A DNA stretch of 64,000 nt from an uncultured Sulfitobacter sp. (GTDB lineage Bacteria > Pseudomonadota > Alphaproteobacteria > Rhodobacterales > Rhodobacteraceae). Of the stretch, positions 10,806-22,074 are shown piece by piece. Both the position numbers and the translations under genes were made by a program. Numbering within the stretch: position 1 is the first letter of the stretch; each line of letters begins with the position of its first letter. Below the pieces are notes generated by a model. It was given only the letters and a program-made list of their open reading frames with translations. It did no database searches and had not been told where the DNA came from. The stretch covers positions 35,975 to 99,974 of the forward strand of contig CANMXJ010000014.1 of NCBI GenBank assembly GCA_947501805.1. Direction: 5' to 3'.

Positions 10806-12421
10806 GTGTCGCTCCTTAGCGCAAACCGCTGCACTTTTCCGGTTGCCGTCTTGGGCAACGTGTCAATGAAGCGAATGTCGCGCGGATATTTGAACGGGGC
10901 GATAGTTGCTTTGACGTGATCTTGCAGTTCTTTGACAAGATCCGCATCTCCTTCAAAACCGTCTTTCAGAACGATATGCGCCTGCACAATTGACCCTCGC
11001 GCCTCGTCCGGCGCTGCAACAACGCCGCATTCACTTACCGCAGGATGACTCAGCAACGCCGCTTCAACTTCGGGGCCTGCGATATTGTATCCGGCAGAAA
11101 TGATCATGTCATCGTTGCGGGCGGCAAAATGCAGATAGCCTGCGGCGTCCATGCTGAAACTGTCCCCGGTGATGTTCCAGCCGTTCTGGACGTAGACCTT
11201 CTGGCGCTTATCCGCCAGATACCGACAGCCGGTCGGCCCGCGCACTGCCAGACGCCCGACCTCACCACGGGGCACTTCATTCCCGTCTGCGTCGATCACA
11301 CGGGCTTCATATCCACTCACGGGTTTGCCGGTGCAGGCCGCCTTGTGATCATCAAACCGGTTCGACACGAAAATATGTAACATCTCGGTGGCACCAATAC
11401 CGTCCAGCATCGGCTTGCCTGTCTTGGCCTGCCAGTCATGATATACAGGGGCCGGCAGTGTTTCGCCCGCACTGACCGCCGCACGCAAAGAAGACAGGTC
11501 TGCCCCCTCGTCCATGGCGTGCAACATAGCGCGATAGGCGGTTGGCGCGGTAAAGCACACCGTCGCTTTGAATTTCTCGATGATCTCGATCATGTTCGGC
11601 GGGCTTGCGTTTTCCAACAGGGTGGCGGCCGCACCAAAACGAAGCGGAAAGATGGCCAAGCCGCCCAAGCCAAAGGTGAATGCCAAAGGCGGTGATCCGA
11701 CAAAGACGTCCTCGGGCGTAACCTGCAAGACCTCTCGCGCATAGCCGTCCGCGATGATCAGCAGGTCGCGGTGAAAATGCATCGTCCCCTTGGGATCGCC
11801 GGTGGTGCCGGACGTGAAACCCAAAAGTGCCACATCATCCTGCGCCGTCTCCACCGCGTCAAACTGTACAGGTTTTTCCAAGGCAAGCCGGTCCAACTCT
11901 GCATCGTGGTTGCTGGTACCGTCAAATCCAACCACCGTTTTGAGATACTTGGAAGTTTTGGCACAGGTTGTCATCTCGTCCATCAGACGGGTGTCACACA
12001 ACGCATGGCTGATTTCTGCCTTGTCTACAATTGCGCCCAATTCGCCCGCCCGCAGCATCGGCATGGTGTTAACCACCACCGCCCCCGCTTTAGTTGCAGC
12101 CAGCCAGCAGGCCACCATGGCAGGATTGTTGGCAGAACGGATGAGCACGCGATTTCCCGGCTTCACCCCCAGATCTTCAACCAGCGCGCAGGCCAGCTTG
12201 TTTGTCCAGTCGCTCAGCTCCTTATAGGTCCGGCGGCGCCCATTACCGATCAGCGCAGTGCGATCGCCGAAACCTTTTTCAACCATTTTATCAGTAAGTT
12301 CGACGCCTACATTCAAGTGGTCCGGATAGTCAAAACCTTCCAACAGTAAATCCGGCCACGTGTCGGGGTTCGGCAGATTATCCCGTGAAAACGTATCGAC
12401 ATGTGCTGATGGTCTGAGCAT
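10802..12421 (-). CDS. AMP-dependent acyl-CoA ligase, likely 2-aminobenzoate (anthranilate)-CoA ligase
   Basis: [64 protein letters not shown]; operon context with a bifunctional aminobenzoyl-CoA monooxygenase/reductase. Confidence 0.85.
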   Translation of the reverse strand: MLRPSAHVDTFSRDNLPNPDTWPDLLLEGFDYPDHLNVGVELTDKMVEKGFGDRTALIGNGRRRTYKELSDWTNKLACALVEDLGVKPGNRVLIRSANNPAMVACWLAATKAGAVVVNTMPMLRAGELGAIVDKAEISHALCDTRLMDEMTTCAKTSKYLKTVVGFDGTSNHDAELDRLALEKPVQFDAVETAQDDVALLGFTSGTTGDPKGTMHFHRDLLIIADGYAREVLQVTPEDVFVGSPPLAFTFGLGGLAIFPLRFGAAATLLENASPPNMIEIIEKFKATVCFTAPTAYRAMLHAMDEGADLSSLRAAVSAGETLPAPVYHDWQAKTGKPMLDGIGATEMLHIFVSNRFDDHKAACTGKPVSGYEARVIDADGNEVPRGEVGRLAVRGPTGCRYLADKRQKVYVQNGWNITGDSFSMDAAGYLHFAARNDDMIISAGYNIAGPEVEAALLSHPAVSECGVVAAPDEARGSIVQAHIVLKDGFEGDADLVKELQDHVKATIAPFKYPRDIRFIDTLPKTATGKVQRFALRSDT

Positions 12422-13570
12422 TTATCTTCCCCCCAGAGTCTGGCGCGCAATGACAACCCGCTGGACGTCCGACGCGCCTTCATAGATGCGCAATGCGCGA
12501 ATTTCGCGGTACAGGCTTTCCACCATCTGCCCGTGGCGCACACCGTCACCGCCATGCAGTTGCACCGCTTTGTCGATCACCATCTGCGCGTGATCCGTGG
12601 CGAACAGCTTGGCCATTGCCGCCTCGCGGGTCACCCGCGCCGCGCCGCTGTCCTTGGCCCAGGCCGCGCGGTACACCAGCAAGGCGGAGGCATCAACATC
12701 CACGGCCATGTCCGCGATATGCCCCTGCACCATCTGCAAATCCGACAAGGGTGCGCCCTGCACCTTGCGCGAGGTTACGCGGTCTATCGCCTCGTCCAGC
12801 GCACGGCGGGCAAAGCCCAGAGCCGCGGCTGCAACCGTAGAGCGGAATACATCCAACACCGACATGGCAATGCCAAACCCACGCCCTCTTTCACCAAGCA
12901 AGGCTGATCCCGGCACTTTCACCCCGTCAAAATGCAATGTCGCCAGAGGATGCGGCGCGATGGTTTCGAGCCGCTCTTCAACCTTCAGGCCCGGTGTGTT
13001 GGCGGGTACAACAAAAGCGGACAAACCTTTGGCCCCAGGCGCTTCTTCGGTACGGGCAAATACGGTGTAAACGTCCGCAATCCCGCCATTGGAAATCCAG
13101 GTCTTGCGCCCGTCCAGCACGAAACCGTTGCCGTCCATTGTCGCCGTCATAGTAGAACTTGCCACATCCGACCCCGACTGCGGTTCCGTCAACGCAAAAG
13201 CGGAAATCGCCGTCCCTGTGCGCGTCTTGGGTAGCCACTCGGCCTGTTGTTCGGGCGTACCGAATAGCGATATCGCCCCCGTCCCTAACCCCTGCATGGC
13301 AAAAGCAAAATCAGCCAGACCGTCATGGCGCGCCAAAGTCTCGCGGATCAGGCAAAGGGAGCGCACATCAAGGCTCTCTCCCTCCATCGCACCGGAATGG
13401 CGCAACCAGCCGCCCTCTCCCAGCATTGCCACCAACGCGCGGCATGCAGCATCGGTGTCATTATGGTCGACATCTGCCAGTTTGTCCGCCGCCCAGACAT
13501 CAAGCGCATCCGCCAGTTCGCGATGCCGTTCTTCAAAAAACGGCCACGTCAGGAAACTCCGATCAGACAT
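12422..13570 (-). CDS. Acyl-CoA dehydrogenase family protein
   Basis: [80 protein letters not shown]. Confidence 0.92.
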   Translation of the reverse strand: MSDRSFLTWPFFEERHRELADALDVWAADKLADVDHNDTDAACRALVAMLGEGGWLRHSGAMEGESLDVRSLCLIRETLARHDGLADFAFAMQGLGTGAISLFGTPEQQAEWLPKTRTGTAISAFALTEPQSGSDVASSTMTATMDGNGFVLDGRKTWISNGGIADVYTVFARTEEAPGAKGLSAFVVPANTPGLKVEERLETIAPHPLATLHFDGVKVPGSALLGERGRGFGIAMSVLDVFRSTVAAAALGFARRALDEAIDRVTSRKVQGAPLSDLQMVQGHIADMAVDVDASALLVYRAAWAKDSGAARVTREAAMAKLFATDHAQMVIDKAVQLHGGDGVRHGQMVESLYREIRALRIYEGASDVQRVVIARQTLGGR

Positions 13571-13635
13571 GAAGCACCTCCCCTAAATTCCAAATGGTTC
13601 CAAATCCCCGCCGGAGGCTCCCCCCTCCAGCATCT

Positions 13636-14436
13636 TCAATTGCCCTCAAAAACCGGACGTTCCTTTGCAACAAACGCGTTATAGGCCCGCTCGAAATCAC
13701 CCGTCTGCATGCAAATCGCCTGCGCCTGTGCTTCGGCTTCAATCGCCTGTTCGATCGACATGCACCATTCCTGCGCCAACATCGTCTTGGTCATCATATG
13801 TGCAAAATTTGGCCCCGCCTGAATCTGTTTTGCCAGTTTCAGTGCATCCGCATCCAACTCCCCTGACGACACCAGCCGGTTGAAAAAACCCCAACGCTCT
13901 CCCTCGTCGCCCGACATGGAGCGTCCGGTATACAGCAATTCGGCAGCGCGCGTTTGTCCGATGATGCGCGGCAGGATCGCGCAAGCCCCCATGTCGCAGC
14001 CCGCAAGTCCGACGCGGGTGAACAGGAACGCAGTTTTTGCCTCAGGTGTTGCAATCCGCAGATCAGAGGCCATGGCGATAATCGCGCCAGCCCCCACACA
14101 GATCCCATCCACAGCGGCAATTACAGGCTTGCCGCAATTCACGATCGCCTTGACCAGATCGCCGGTCATACGTGTAAAGCGCAGCAGTTCCTTCATGTTC
14201 ATTTTGGTCAAAGGTCCAATGATATCATGAACATCTCCGCCGGAGCTAAAGTTACCCCCGTTGGACGCAAAAACAACCACGTCAACGTCATCCGCATAAA
14301 CCAGATCCCGGAACCAGTCGCGCAACTCTGCGTAGCTCTCGAACGTCAGCGGGTTCTTGCGCTCCGGGCGGTCCAGCCGCACGGTGGCGATGCCATCCTC
14401 GATATCACATAGAAAATGTTTCACATCACTGCGCAT
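13636..14436 (-). CDS. Enoyl-CoA hydratase/isomerase family protein
   Basis: [51 protein letters not shown] at 14436 ([10 protein letters not shown]) overlaps the marR 3' end. Confidence 0.9.
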   Translation of the reverse strand: MRSDVKHFLCDIEDGIATVRLDRPERKNPLTFESYAELRDWFRDLVYADDVDVVVFASNGGNFSSGGDVHDIIGPLTKMNMKELLRFTRMTGDLVKAIVNCGKPVIAAVDGICVGAGAIIAMASDLRIATPEAKTAFLFTRVGLAGCDMGACAILPRIIGQTRAAELLYTGRSMSGDEGERWGFFNRLVSSGELDADALKLAKQIQAGPNFAHMMTKTMLAQEWCMSIEQAIEAEAQAQAICMQTGDFERAYNAFVAKERPVFEGN

Positions 14437-14902
14437 GGGCGTCTTCCTTTTCTGAGGTTTGGTTTTGGGCTTCGGTGGCGGCCGCAAAGGCGTGCAGCCG
14501 TGCGGCCATTGCACGGGCATCCTCGGCACTCACACCACTTAGCATTTGATTGATCCAGTCTTCATGCGCGCGGGCTTGTGATGCGAACTCGGTCTGTCCA
14601 GCAGCGGTGAGCCGCAACACGGTGGCGCGCCTGTCGCCCGGTACCGCCACACGTTCCACCAGACCCTCATCGCTGAGCCGGTCTGCGATCCCCGTGACAT
14701 TGCCGTTGGACACCCGCAACACCCCGGACAAGCGGCTCATTTTCAGCCCCTCGGGGTGGCGGGACAAGGCGGACATCACATCAAAGCGGGGCAGCGTTGT
14801 GTTGTGTTCGCGCCGCAATTTGTCACGCACTTCATATTCGATACCGCGCACGACCTTCAGCAGCCGCAGCCACAGACGCACACGGTCTTTCGCGGCTGTC
14901 AT
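14426..14902 (-). CDS. MarR-family transcriptional regulator
   Basis: [63 protein letters not shown] winged-helix. Confidence 0.9.
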   Translation of the reverse strand: MTAAKDRVRLWLRLLKVVRGIEYEVRDKLRREHNTTLPRFDVMSALSRHPEGLKMSRLSGVLRVSNGNVTGIADRLSDEGLVERVAVPGDRRATVLRLTAAGQTEFASQARAHEDWINQMLSGVSAEDARAMAARLHAFAAATEAQNQTSEKEDAHAQ

Positions 14903-15618
14903 ATCTCTCCGCCGGAGACCACCAGATCATGTCCGTTGATCATCGACGCCTCTGGAGAGGCCAGAAAACGCACCGCCGCAACCACTTCGTCGCAGGTGAT
15001 CATCCGGCGCATCGGGTTATTGGAGACAAGCATTTTTTCGGCCTTCTCACGATCAATATCCATCATTTTCATGACGTTACGCACCGCACCATCAGCCATT
15101 GCCGTGTCCACAAAACCGGGGCACACGGCATTGCAGGTGATCCCGCTTTTCGCCACTTCAATGGCAAGCGAGCGCACCAGCCCCAGCACGCCATGTTTTG
15201 CCGCCGCATAGGCCGCAAGGTTCGCCCCCCCCTTGAGACTGGCGATCGAGGCCATGGCAATCAGCCGCCCACCCGCCGGCATCTCCGCCAGTGCGGCACG
15301 AAATGTCAGGAAAACACCCGTCATATTCACCGCCAACGTGTCGTTCCAGACATCAAGCGGCATCTTTGCCACCGGCATCGCATGACCCGAACCCGCGTTT
15401 GCGACAACCACGTCATAGGGCCGGTCAAACAGTGTCTTGACGGAAGCTTCGTCGGTAACATCGACGGTCAGGCAGCGCATGTCACCACCCGCGTTGGTTT
15501 CCTCCAGCGCATCCATCCGGCGCCCTGCAATCGTCACGCTGTCGCCTTGAGCGGCAAAGTCACGGGCTACAGCCTGTCCGATGCCGGACCCGCCGCCTGT
15601 GATTAGAACCTGTCTCAT
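14899..15618 (-). CDS. SDR-family NAD(P)-dependent oxidoreductase
   Basis: [37 protein letters not shown]; overlapping start/stop junctions with both neighbours. Confidence 0.9.
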   Translation of the reverse strand: MRQVLITGGGSGIGQAVARDFAAQGDSVTIAGRRMDALEETNAGGDMRCLTVDVTDEASVKTLFDRPYDVVVANAGSGHAMPVAKMPLDVWNDTLAVNMTGVFLTFRAALAEMPAGGRLIAMASIASLKGGANLAAYAAAKHGVLGLVRSLAIEVAKSGITCNAVCPGFVDTAMADGAVRNVMKMMDIDREKAEKMLVSNNPMRRMITCDEVVAAVRFLASPEASMINGHDLVVSGGEI

Positions 15619-17906
15619 ACCCGCTCCATTTCCGCGGCTTTATCCGCCAGTCGCCACATCTGATCGCGGCCCGCCTCGTAGGGCAAGGGCCAATGCGCAT
15701 GGCGGTCGCCAATGGCGGCCCCTTCGCGCAGGGTCCAATAGGGATCGGTCAAATGCGGACGACCGATACAAACCAGATCGGCACGCCCCGCCATCAGGAT
15801 CGAATTGACGTGATCCGCCTCATAGATGTTGCCCACCGCCATTGTCTTGATCCCGCCTTCATTGCGGATGCGGTCCGAAAACGGTGTCTGGAACATGCGG
15901 CCATAGACCGGCTTGCCTTGGGTCGAGGTCTGTCCGGCAGAAACGTCGATGATGTCGGCCCCTGCCGCTTCGAACATCTGCGCTATCAGCACCGCTTCTT
16001 CCGGTGTCACACCATCATCGCCTGACCAGTCATTTGCCGAAATGCGCACTGACATGGGTTTGCCTTGGGGCCAGACCGCGCGCATCGCTTTGAACACCTC
16101 CAAAGGATAGCGCATCCGGTTTTCCAGACTGCCGCCAAATTCATCCGTGCGGGTGTTGGAAAGCGGAGAAATAAACGACGAGATGAAATAGCCATGCGCC
16201 GCATGTAATTCGATCATGTCAAAGCCTGCACGATCCGCCATTTGCGCCGCCGATACAAACTGGTCGCGGATGCGATCCATGTCGTCTTTGCTGGCCTCGG
16301 CAGGTGCTGCGTTTTCATCCGACCACGGAATTGCGGATGCGGAGAACAGCGGCCAGTTGCCATCCTTCAACGGCTTGTCCATGCCTTCCCAACCCAGATT
16401 GGTTGACCCCTTGCGCCCCGCATGCCCGATCTGGCAGCAGATTTTGGCCTCTGTTTCGGCATGCACAAAATCGGTCAGCCGTTTCCACGCCGCCTCGTGT
16501 TCGGGGGCATAAAGCCCCGGACAGCCCGGCGTGATCCGACCATCATCCGCCACGCAGGTCATTTCAGTATAGACCATGCCTGCCCCCCCTTTGGCCCGCT
16601 CCCCGTAGTGGATCAGGTGCCAGTCAGTTGGAGCGCCATCAACAGCCTTGTATTGCGCCATGGGCGACACAACGATGCGGTTTGCAAGCTTCATATCACG
16701 CAGCTGGAACGGCGCGAACATCGGCGCGCGCACAGGTCCGTTTGCCCCCGCGCCCGCCTGTTCCATGAACCACTTTTCCGCCCCATCAAGCCATTTGGGA
16801 TCGCGTTCGCGCAGGTTTTCGTGGCTGATCCGTTGCGAGCGAGTCAGCATGGAGTAGTTCAACTGTACCGGATCGAGGTCCAGATACCGTTCCACGTCCT
16901 CGAACCATTCCAGAGAGTTGCGCGCCGCCGATTGCAGGCGCAGCACTTCCAGACGTCGCGCGTCCTCGTATTTTTCGAAGGCCCGTTTGATGTCTTTTTC
17001 GGCGTAAACGTGATCGGCCAGCGAAATCGCGGATTCCATCGCCAGCTTGGACCCTGACCCGATCGAGAAATGCGCAGTTGCCGCCGCATCACCCAACAGC
17101 ACGACATTCTCGTGGTGCCACTTTTCACACAGCACCCGCGGGAACCGTATCCACGCCGAACCACGGATGTGGTTGGCATTGGTCATCAGCGCATGGCCGT
17201 CCAGATGGTCCTTGAACACCTCTTCGCAGATGGCAATTGTTTCCTGCTGGGTCAGATCACCAAAGCCGTAGTTGTCAAAGGTCTGCTGGGAACATTCCAC
17301 GATGAAAGTCGCGGTGTTGTCGTCAAACTGGTAGGCGTGCACCCACAGCCACCCCTTGTCGGTTTTTTCAAAGATGAAGGTAAAGGCATCATCGAATTTC
17401 TGGTGTGTGCCCAACCAGATGAACTGGCATTTGCGCACGTCGATATCGGGTTGGAAGGTGTCCTGAAACTCAAGTCGCGTCTTGGAATTCAGCCCGTCAC
17501 AGGCCACAACCAGATCATAGTCATCCATATAGGTCGAGGCCGCTGCCACTTCGGTTTCGAATTGCAGATCAACGCCCAGTTCGATGGCACGCGCCTGCAG
17601 GACTTCCAGCAGCTTTTTACGCCCGATGCCGCAGAAACCATGCCCCGAACTGACGGTTTTCTGCCCTTTGTAGATCAGGGCCATGTCATCCCAATAGGCG
17701 AAATTCTTGCGGATTTCAGCGGCGGAAACAGGGTCGTTTTCCTGCAAGTTGTCCAGCGTTTCATCCGACAGAACCACGCCCCAGCCAAAGGTATCGTCCG
17801 GCTTGTTCCGCTCCAGAACCGTCACTTCGGCACTTGGATCGCGCAACTTCATCGAGATGCCAAAGTAAAGACCTGCCGGCCCCCCGCCCAAACAGATTGC
17901 ACGCAT
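15615..17906 (-). CDS. Bifunctional 2-aminobenzoyl-CoA (salicylyl-CoA 5-hydroxylase-like) monooxygenase / OYE-type reductase
   Basis: N-terminal FAD hydroxylase ([44 protein letters not shown]) fused to Old Yellow Enzyme-like domain ([60 protein letters not shown]). Confidence 0.93.
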   Translation of the reverse strand: MRAICLGGGPAGLYFGISMKLRDPSAEVTVLERNKPDDTFGWGVVLSDETLDNLQENDPVSAAEIRKNFAYWDDMALIYKGQKTVSSGHGFCGIGRKKLLEVLQARAIELGVDLQFETEVAAASTYMDDYDLVVACDGLNSKTRLEFQDTFQPDIDVRKCQFIWLGTHQKFDDAFTFIFEKTDKGWLWVHAYQFDDNTATFIVECSQQTFDNYGFGDLTQQETIAICEEVFKDHLDGHALMTNANHIRGSAWIRFPRVLCEKWHHENVVLLGDAAATAHFSIGSGSKLAMESAISLADHVYAEKDIKRAFEKYEDARRLEVLRLQSAARNSLEWFEDVERYLDLDPVQLNYSMLTRSQRISHENLRERDPKWLDGAEKWFMEQAGAGANGPVRAPMFAPFQLRDMKLANRIVVSPMAQYKAVDGAPTDWHLIHYGERAKGGAGMVYTEMTCVADDGRITPGCPGLYAPEHEAAWKRLTDFVHAETEAKICCQIGHAGRKGSTNLGWEGMDKPLKDGNWPLFSASAIPWSDENAAPAEASKDDMDRIRDQFVSAAQMADRAGFDMIELHAAHGYFISSFISPLSNTRTDEFGGSLENRMRYPLEVFKAMRAVWPQGKPMSVRISANDWSGDDGVTPEEAVLIAQMFEAAGADIIDVSAGQTSTQGKPVYGRMFQTPFSDRIRNEGGIKTMAVGNIYEADHVNSILMAGRADLVCIGRPHLTDPYWTLREGAAIGDRHAHWPLPYEAGRDQMWRLADKAAEMERV

Positions 17907-18132
17907 ATCGCATTCCCCAAATCAGATGTGTTGAAAGCAGGCTATGCGCAAAGCCATTATCCTTCAAGTAAAAATATTTTATATCTAAAGCAATAATTCT
18001 AATTCCCGCCGGATGCGCCCTACCGCCGAAATGTGTCACGACGTTGACACCGATTGCCAAACTGCTTAACACATTAAGTAATTTCCGGGCTTGGCCCACA
18101 GGCTACATTAAGACTTTGTGAAAGGGGCAAAG

Positions 18133-19545
18133 ATGGATTGGGAAGAGTTCCGCAAACGCGGCAGTGACGCGGCGCATTGGGCCGCAGATTACCACGCAAC
18201 CCTGCGTGATCGTCCCGTACGCGCACAGACCAAACCCGGTGATATCATGGCCCAATTGCCAGCACGGGCTCCTGATACCGCTGAATCCATCGACGACATC
18301 CTGAACGATCTTGAACACACGATCATGCCCGGCATGACCCATTGGCAACATCCGCGCTTCTTTGCGTATTTCCCCGCCAATGCCGCGCCGGTATCGGTGC
18401 TGGCCGAAAGCTATGTCACTGCAATCGCCGCGCAATGCATGTTATGGCAAACCTCGCCCGCCGCCACCGAACTTGAGACACGCACCTGCGACTGGATGCG
18501 TCAGGCCGTTGGTCTGCCCGAAGGATTTGCAGGCGTTATTCAGGACAGCGCCAGCACAGCGACCTTATGCGCCGTGCTGAGTATGCGCGAGCGGACCCTG
18601 GATTGGGCAGCCAACCGTGACGGGCTTGCCGGCCAGCCACGGTTGAGGGTTTATTGCAGCGCCGAAGTGCATACCTCGATTGACCGTGCGATCTGGATTT
18701 CGGGCATTGGCGAGGCAAACCTTGTGCGCATCCCCTCGGGCGGGCCAACCCGCAGCATGGATGCGACTGCATTGCAAAATGCAATCAGTGAAGATCGTGC
18801 AGCAGGTTTTTTACCCGCAGGGATCATTACCTGCATTGGCAGCACCGGTGCGGGTGCAACGGATGATATGACAGCAATCATGGATGTCGCCGAAGCCGAA
18901 GGCCTGTATACCCATGTCGATGCGGCCTGGGCCGGTGCCGCGATGATCTGCCCCGAATACCAACATATCTGGCAGGGCGTGGAACGCGCGGATTCTGTTG
19001 TGCTCAACCCGCACAAATGGCTGGGCGCGCAGTTTGATTGCACCACACATTTCCTGAAAGATCCCGAAACATTGGTGAAAACGCTGGCAATCCAGCCCGA
19101 GTATCTGAAAACGCACGGTGCGGACGGGATCATCAACTATTCTGAATGGTCCGTGCCTCTGGGACGCCGGTTTCGTGCGTTGAAACTTTGGTTTCTTCTG
19201 CGTGCACACGGTCTGGACGGGCTGCGCGAAATGATCCGCAATCACGTGACATGGGCAGAACAGCTGGCCAAACGGTTGGGCAAGACGGAAGGTTTTGAAA
19301 TCGTCTCGGAGCCGATGCTGTCACTGTTTACGTTCCGAATCTTGCCAAAGGATGACACCAACAGCGATGTGCTGAACCAGAAACTGGTGAATGTAATCAA
19401 TGACGACGGGCGGATTTATCTGACACAAACCCGCGTGGACGGCGCGCTGGTGATCCGTTTTCAGGCGGGCGCGTGGACCTGTACCGCTGAAGACGTCGAT
19501 GATGCCTATGATGTGATCACCGAATTGGCAGGCAAGATCATCTAG
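18133..19545 (+). CDS. PLP-dependent (aromatic-L-amino-acid type) decarboxylase
   Basis: MPGMTHWQHPRFFAYFPANAAPVSVLAE; HVDAAWAGAAMICPEYQH; VLNPHKWLGAQFDCTTHFL (PLP Lys); ATG 18133 with GGGGCAAAG upstream. Confidence 0.93.
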   Translation: MDWEEFRKRGSDAAHWAADYHATLRDRPVRAQTKPGDIMAQLPARAPDTAESIDDILNDLEHTIMPGMTHWQHPRFFAYFPANAAPVSVLAESYVTAIAAQCMLWQTSPAATELETRTCDWMRQAVGLPEGFAGVIQDSASTATLCAVLSMRERTLDWAANRDGLAGQPRLRVYCSAEVHTSIDRAIWISGIGEANLVRIPSGGPTRSMDATALQNAISEDRAAGFLPAGIITCIGSTGAGATDDMTAIMDVAEAEGLYTHVDAAWAGAAMICPEYQHIWQGVERADSVVLNPHKWLGAQFDCTTHFLKDPETLVKTLAIQPEYLKTHGADGIINYSEWSVPLGRRFRALKLWFLLRAHGLDGLREMIRNHVTWAEQLAKRLGKTEGFEIVSEPMLSLFTFRILPKDDTNSDVLNQKLVNVINDDGRIYLTQTRVDGALVIRFQAGAWTCTAEDVDDAYDVITELAGKII

Positions 19546-20417
19546 GGCGAGATCAGCGTCACACCGGGGAGGCGCTGAACAACTGCCACGTCCTCATCAT
19601 AGAGATCGGTCAATTCGTCCACGAGTTCCTCGGTCCAGCCGGGCATGTCGAGTTCTTCTTCGATCTCGTCTTCAAGGGCAAACTTGTCCAGAAACGCGGC
19701 AATCACGCGCCGTTTCTGGATTTCGGTCATTTCCTGATGCGAATGCATGTAACTGCGCAGCCGTTCCATGCCCTCTTTGCTCATGATCGTCGCAAGCAGG
19801 TCAAAGCCGCCAATAATCTTTTCGTTAAGCTCGATACCGGCCATTTCACGGATGATCTGCGACCAGATTACCGGCGTATCCTCGTTGCACCAGACTGTGA
19901 TCGGAATGCGCGGCGCGGCTTCGCGGATGCCGGCAATGGTATCGGACCACCGGATATCCTGCGGTCTGCGCCCGTCCCAGAATGCATCCTCCGAATTGTC
20001 GATGGATTTGTCATAGAGAATCGGAATGAGCGTTGCGGGGTTGCGCATACCCAGAAAGATTTCCAATTCGTCATCCGGAAACAGCGCCGCCATATGCGCC
20101 ATTCTTTCGGGTGCTGCCGGATAAAGAACTCCGCGCTGGATCGCCGTACCGGCAGTGCGAAAGAAATTGGCATCCGACAGGATCATCCGGTCCGCAGGCT
20201 GGTCATCCAGCATCACGTCCAACAAAACCTCGCGCGCTTGCGCGGAGGCCGGTGTTTTGCGCATCGCATTCAATGTGTCACGTAGAATGCCCCGATAACT
20301 GTTCGGCCCCGGCACAATAATGCCGCGCTGCGAAAACGCGTCCTTGTTGCGCAGGACCGATTTGATCAGGCGTTCCTGCTCTGTGTAGTGGGCACCGGTG
20401 TGCAAAACGAGCTGCAT
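19542..20417 (-). CDS. Conserved hypothetical protein, sulfotransferase-like N-terminus
   Basis: MQLVLHTGAHYTEQERLIKSVLRNKDAFSQRGIIVPGPNSYRGILRDTLNAM; ATG at 20417; convergent with the decarboxylase, stops overlapping at CTAG. Confidence 0.7.
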   Translation of the reverse strand: MQLVLHTGAHYTEQERLIKSVLRNKDAFSQRGIIVPGPNSYRGILRDTLNAMRKTPASAQAREVLLDVMLDDQPADRMILSDANFFRTAGTAIQRGVLYPAAPERMAHMAALFPDDELEIFLGMRNPATLIPILYDKSIDNSEDAFWDGRRPQDIRWSDTIAGIREAAPRIPITVWCNEDTPVIWSQIIREMAGIELNEKIIGGFDLLATIMSKEGMERLRSYMHSHQEMTEIQKRRVIAAFLDKFALEDEIEEELDMPGWTEELVDELTDLYDEDVAVVQRLPGVTLISP

Positions 20418-20639
20418 GGGGTCTACTCGATAGATGGTTGGATGGGAGTTGGGATACAGGGTCCGGCCGCCCGTGTAAAATGGCAAAAACCGGATTGAAA
20501 GCAACCTACGGATGCCATGTTAAAAATGATGCAAAATCTGTGTTGAGAATGCTTGCATCCCGAAACGGCATCTACTAAAGAACGCCCACACCGCGCAGGA
20601 TTTACCAGCCTGACGGTGCAAGCCGTCGCAAGACGCTTG

Positions 20640-20715
20640 GCCCCTATAGCTCAGCTGGTAGAGCAATTGATTTGTAATCAATAGGTCCGCGGTTCGAGTC
20701 CGTGTGGGGGCACCA
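20640..20715 (+). tRNA. tRNA-Thr (anticodon TGT), CCA encoded
   Basis: GCCCCTA/TGGGGGC acceptor stem; ATTGA-TTTGTAA-TCAAT anticodon arm; GGTTCGAGTCC T-arm; ends ACCA. Confidence 0.95.
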
Positions 20716-20717
20716 TT
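20699..20717 (+). repeat. att direct repeat, left (tRNA-Thr 3' end)
   Basis: TCCGTGTGGGGGCACCATT, identical to 25481..25499. Confidence 0.9.
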
Positions 20718-20864
20718 TAAAATAAATTTATAAATACATTTCAGATGTTTAGGTCGCAGGCTGAAATGATGGACCACCTTACAGCCCACCCTTATATAAA
20801 ACTTTCAATGCTTGACACATCGTGATGCCTCCAGTCTATCGTTGAAACGTCGGAGGGATTTTTG

Positions 20865-21194
20865 ATGCGTAGAATATTTTTGTTGTTTGTTTGCGTATTT
20901 CTGGGAAATATCGCTTTTGCACAGAATGGTCTCGTGCTTGTAGACCCATCTAGCGGTAAATACTTAGGAAACCTGAATTCAAATCCATACGACCCAAACA
21001 GCGTTTCGAATCCTTATGGGCGTTATGGGAGTACTTATAGCTCCGACAGCATCAACAACCCCTACGGAAAATATGGTAGTCCTTATAGTAACAGTAGCCC
21101 GACCAATCCATACGCCAATCAAGCACCAGTAATTGTTCAGCCGTATGGAAACCAAAACAGCCTTGGAAGTTTTGGTTCGTCAGTTTGGGATTGA
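20865..21194 (+). CDS. Small secreted NPYG/NPYDPNS-repeat protein of unknown function
   Basis: Signal peptide MRRIFLLFVCVFLGNIAFAQ; repeats SNPYDPNSVSNPYGRYGSTYSSDSINNPYGKYGSPYSNSSPTNPYA; TTGACA (20812) + 17 bp + TCTATC promoter-like and CGGAGGG RBS-like sequences upstream. Confidence 0.8.
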   Translation: MRRIFLLFVCVFLGNIAFAQNGLVLVDPSSGKYLGNLNSNPYDPNSVSNPYGRYGSTYSSDSINNPYGKYGSPYSNSSPTNPYANQAPVIVQPYGNQNSLGSFGSSVWD

Positions 21195-21204
21195 TGCAAA
21201 GTGA

Positions 21205-21453
21205 TTAGGGCTGAAGTAGAGCCAGCATTTCGCTGAATAATCTGCGTTTAATGATGTTCTTCCGTGAACGATTACCGTGAATATACGCGGGGTTTTCGGA
21301 CAACTCCTTATGCCCACCCCTCGCGCCATGCATCCGACAGACGCGCCAGCCGCGCACGGCGGGATTTTTGCATAGAAAGCCAGTACGCTTGGAATGGGCC
21401 GTGCATCGCGGGGCCGCATGTGCGCTTTGCATGGGGTTGGCGTCACTTTTCAT
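21205..21453 (-). CDS. Small phage/island-type protein (CRAHSKRTGxxCKNPAVxGxxVCRMHGxxGG-like)
   Basis: RCTAHSKRTGFLCKNPAVRGWRVCRMHGARGGHKE; ATG at 21453 overlaps the upstream stop (ATGA). Confidence 0.7.
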   Translation of the reverse strand: MKSDANPMQSAHAAPRCTAHSKRTGFLCKNPAVRGWRVCRMHGARGGHKELSENPAYIHGNRSRKNIIKRRLFSEMLALLQP

Positions 21454-21980
21454 GTGCACCCCTCCCCCGTCTGGACGTTGCCGACAATCGCCTGCCCTCC
21501 GCCCTCTACGTTGACGTGCTGGACGGTGACGGTCTGATTGCCGCCGTTGCGGTGTTTGCGCAGTGCCTCCATCTGGGCGGTGTAGGCCCGGGTCAGTTTG
21601 GTGAAGCCTGAGTAATGCGCCTTCACCTGTTCGATGGTGTCAGCCCCGGCCAGCCACCTGCCAGACCGCATCATCGCCACATGAGTTGCGGCCATCTGGA
21701 CGGCCAGCATGCTTTCCACCCCATCATGCGGGTCAACCTCTGCCACCGCCGCGACCATGAATGTGCGTTCGTCGTTTGCAGGCAGATCGTCGGATGTTTC
21801 GGCCACGCCCAGCGCCTTCAGGCAATGCCGCAAGAGGCCATCGGCGGTTTCAGGGTGCTTTGTGCCGAAAACTTTGTGAACGGTATCCTCTGCCTTCACC
21901 CGGACGTTCTGGCCTTTGTCGGGTGTTCCTTTGACGGTGACGCCAATGGTGTTCGGTGCCTTGAGTGCTTTGCCTGTCAT
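21450..21980 (-). CDS. Island/prophage-associated hypothetical protein (HVNVEGGGQAIVGNVQ C-terminal motif)
   Basis: LAVQMAATHVAMMRSG...LTRAYTAQMEALRKHRNGGNQTVTVQHVNVEGGGQAIVGNVQTGEG; coupled to the downstream MHGARGG protein. Confidence 0.65.
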   Translation of the reverse strand: MTGKALKAPNTIGVTVKGTPDKGQNVRVKAEDTVHKVFGTKHPETADGLLRHCLKALGVAETSDDLPANDERTFMVAAVAEVDPHDGVESMLAVQMAATHVAMMRSGRWLAGADTIEQVKAHYSGFTKLTRAYTAQMEALRKHRNGGNQTVTVQHVNVEGGGQAIVGNVQTGEGCT

Positions 21981-22074
21981 ATGTCCTGCCTATGGCTATA
22001 TGTATAAATGTATTGTTTTTTCGGACGGTAATTCCGCCCAGATCGGGGTGCGGCGTCATCGTTTTTCGGACGGC

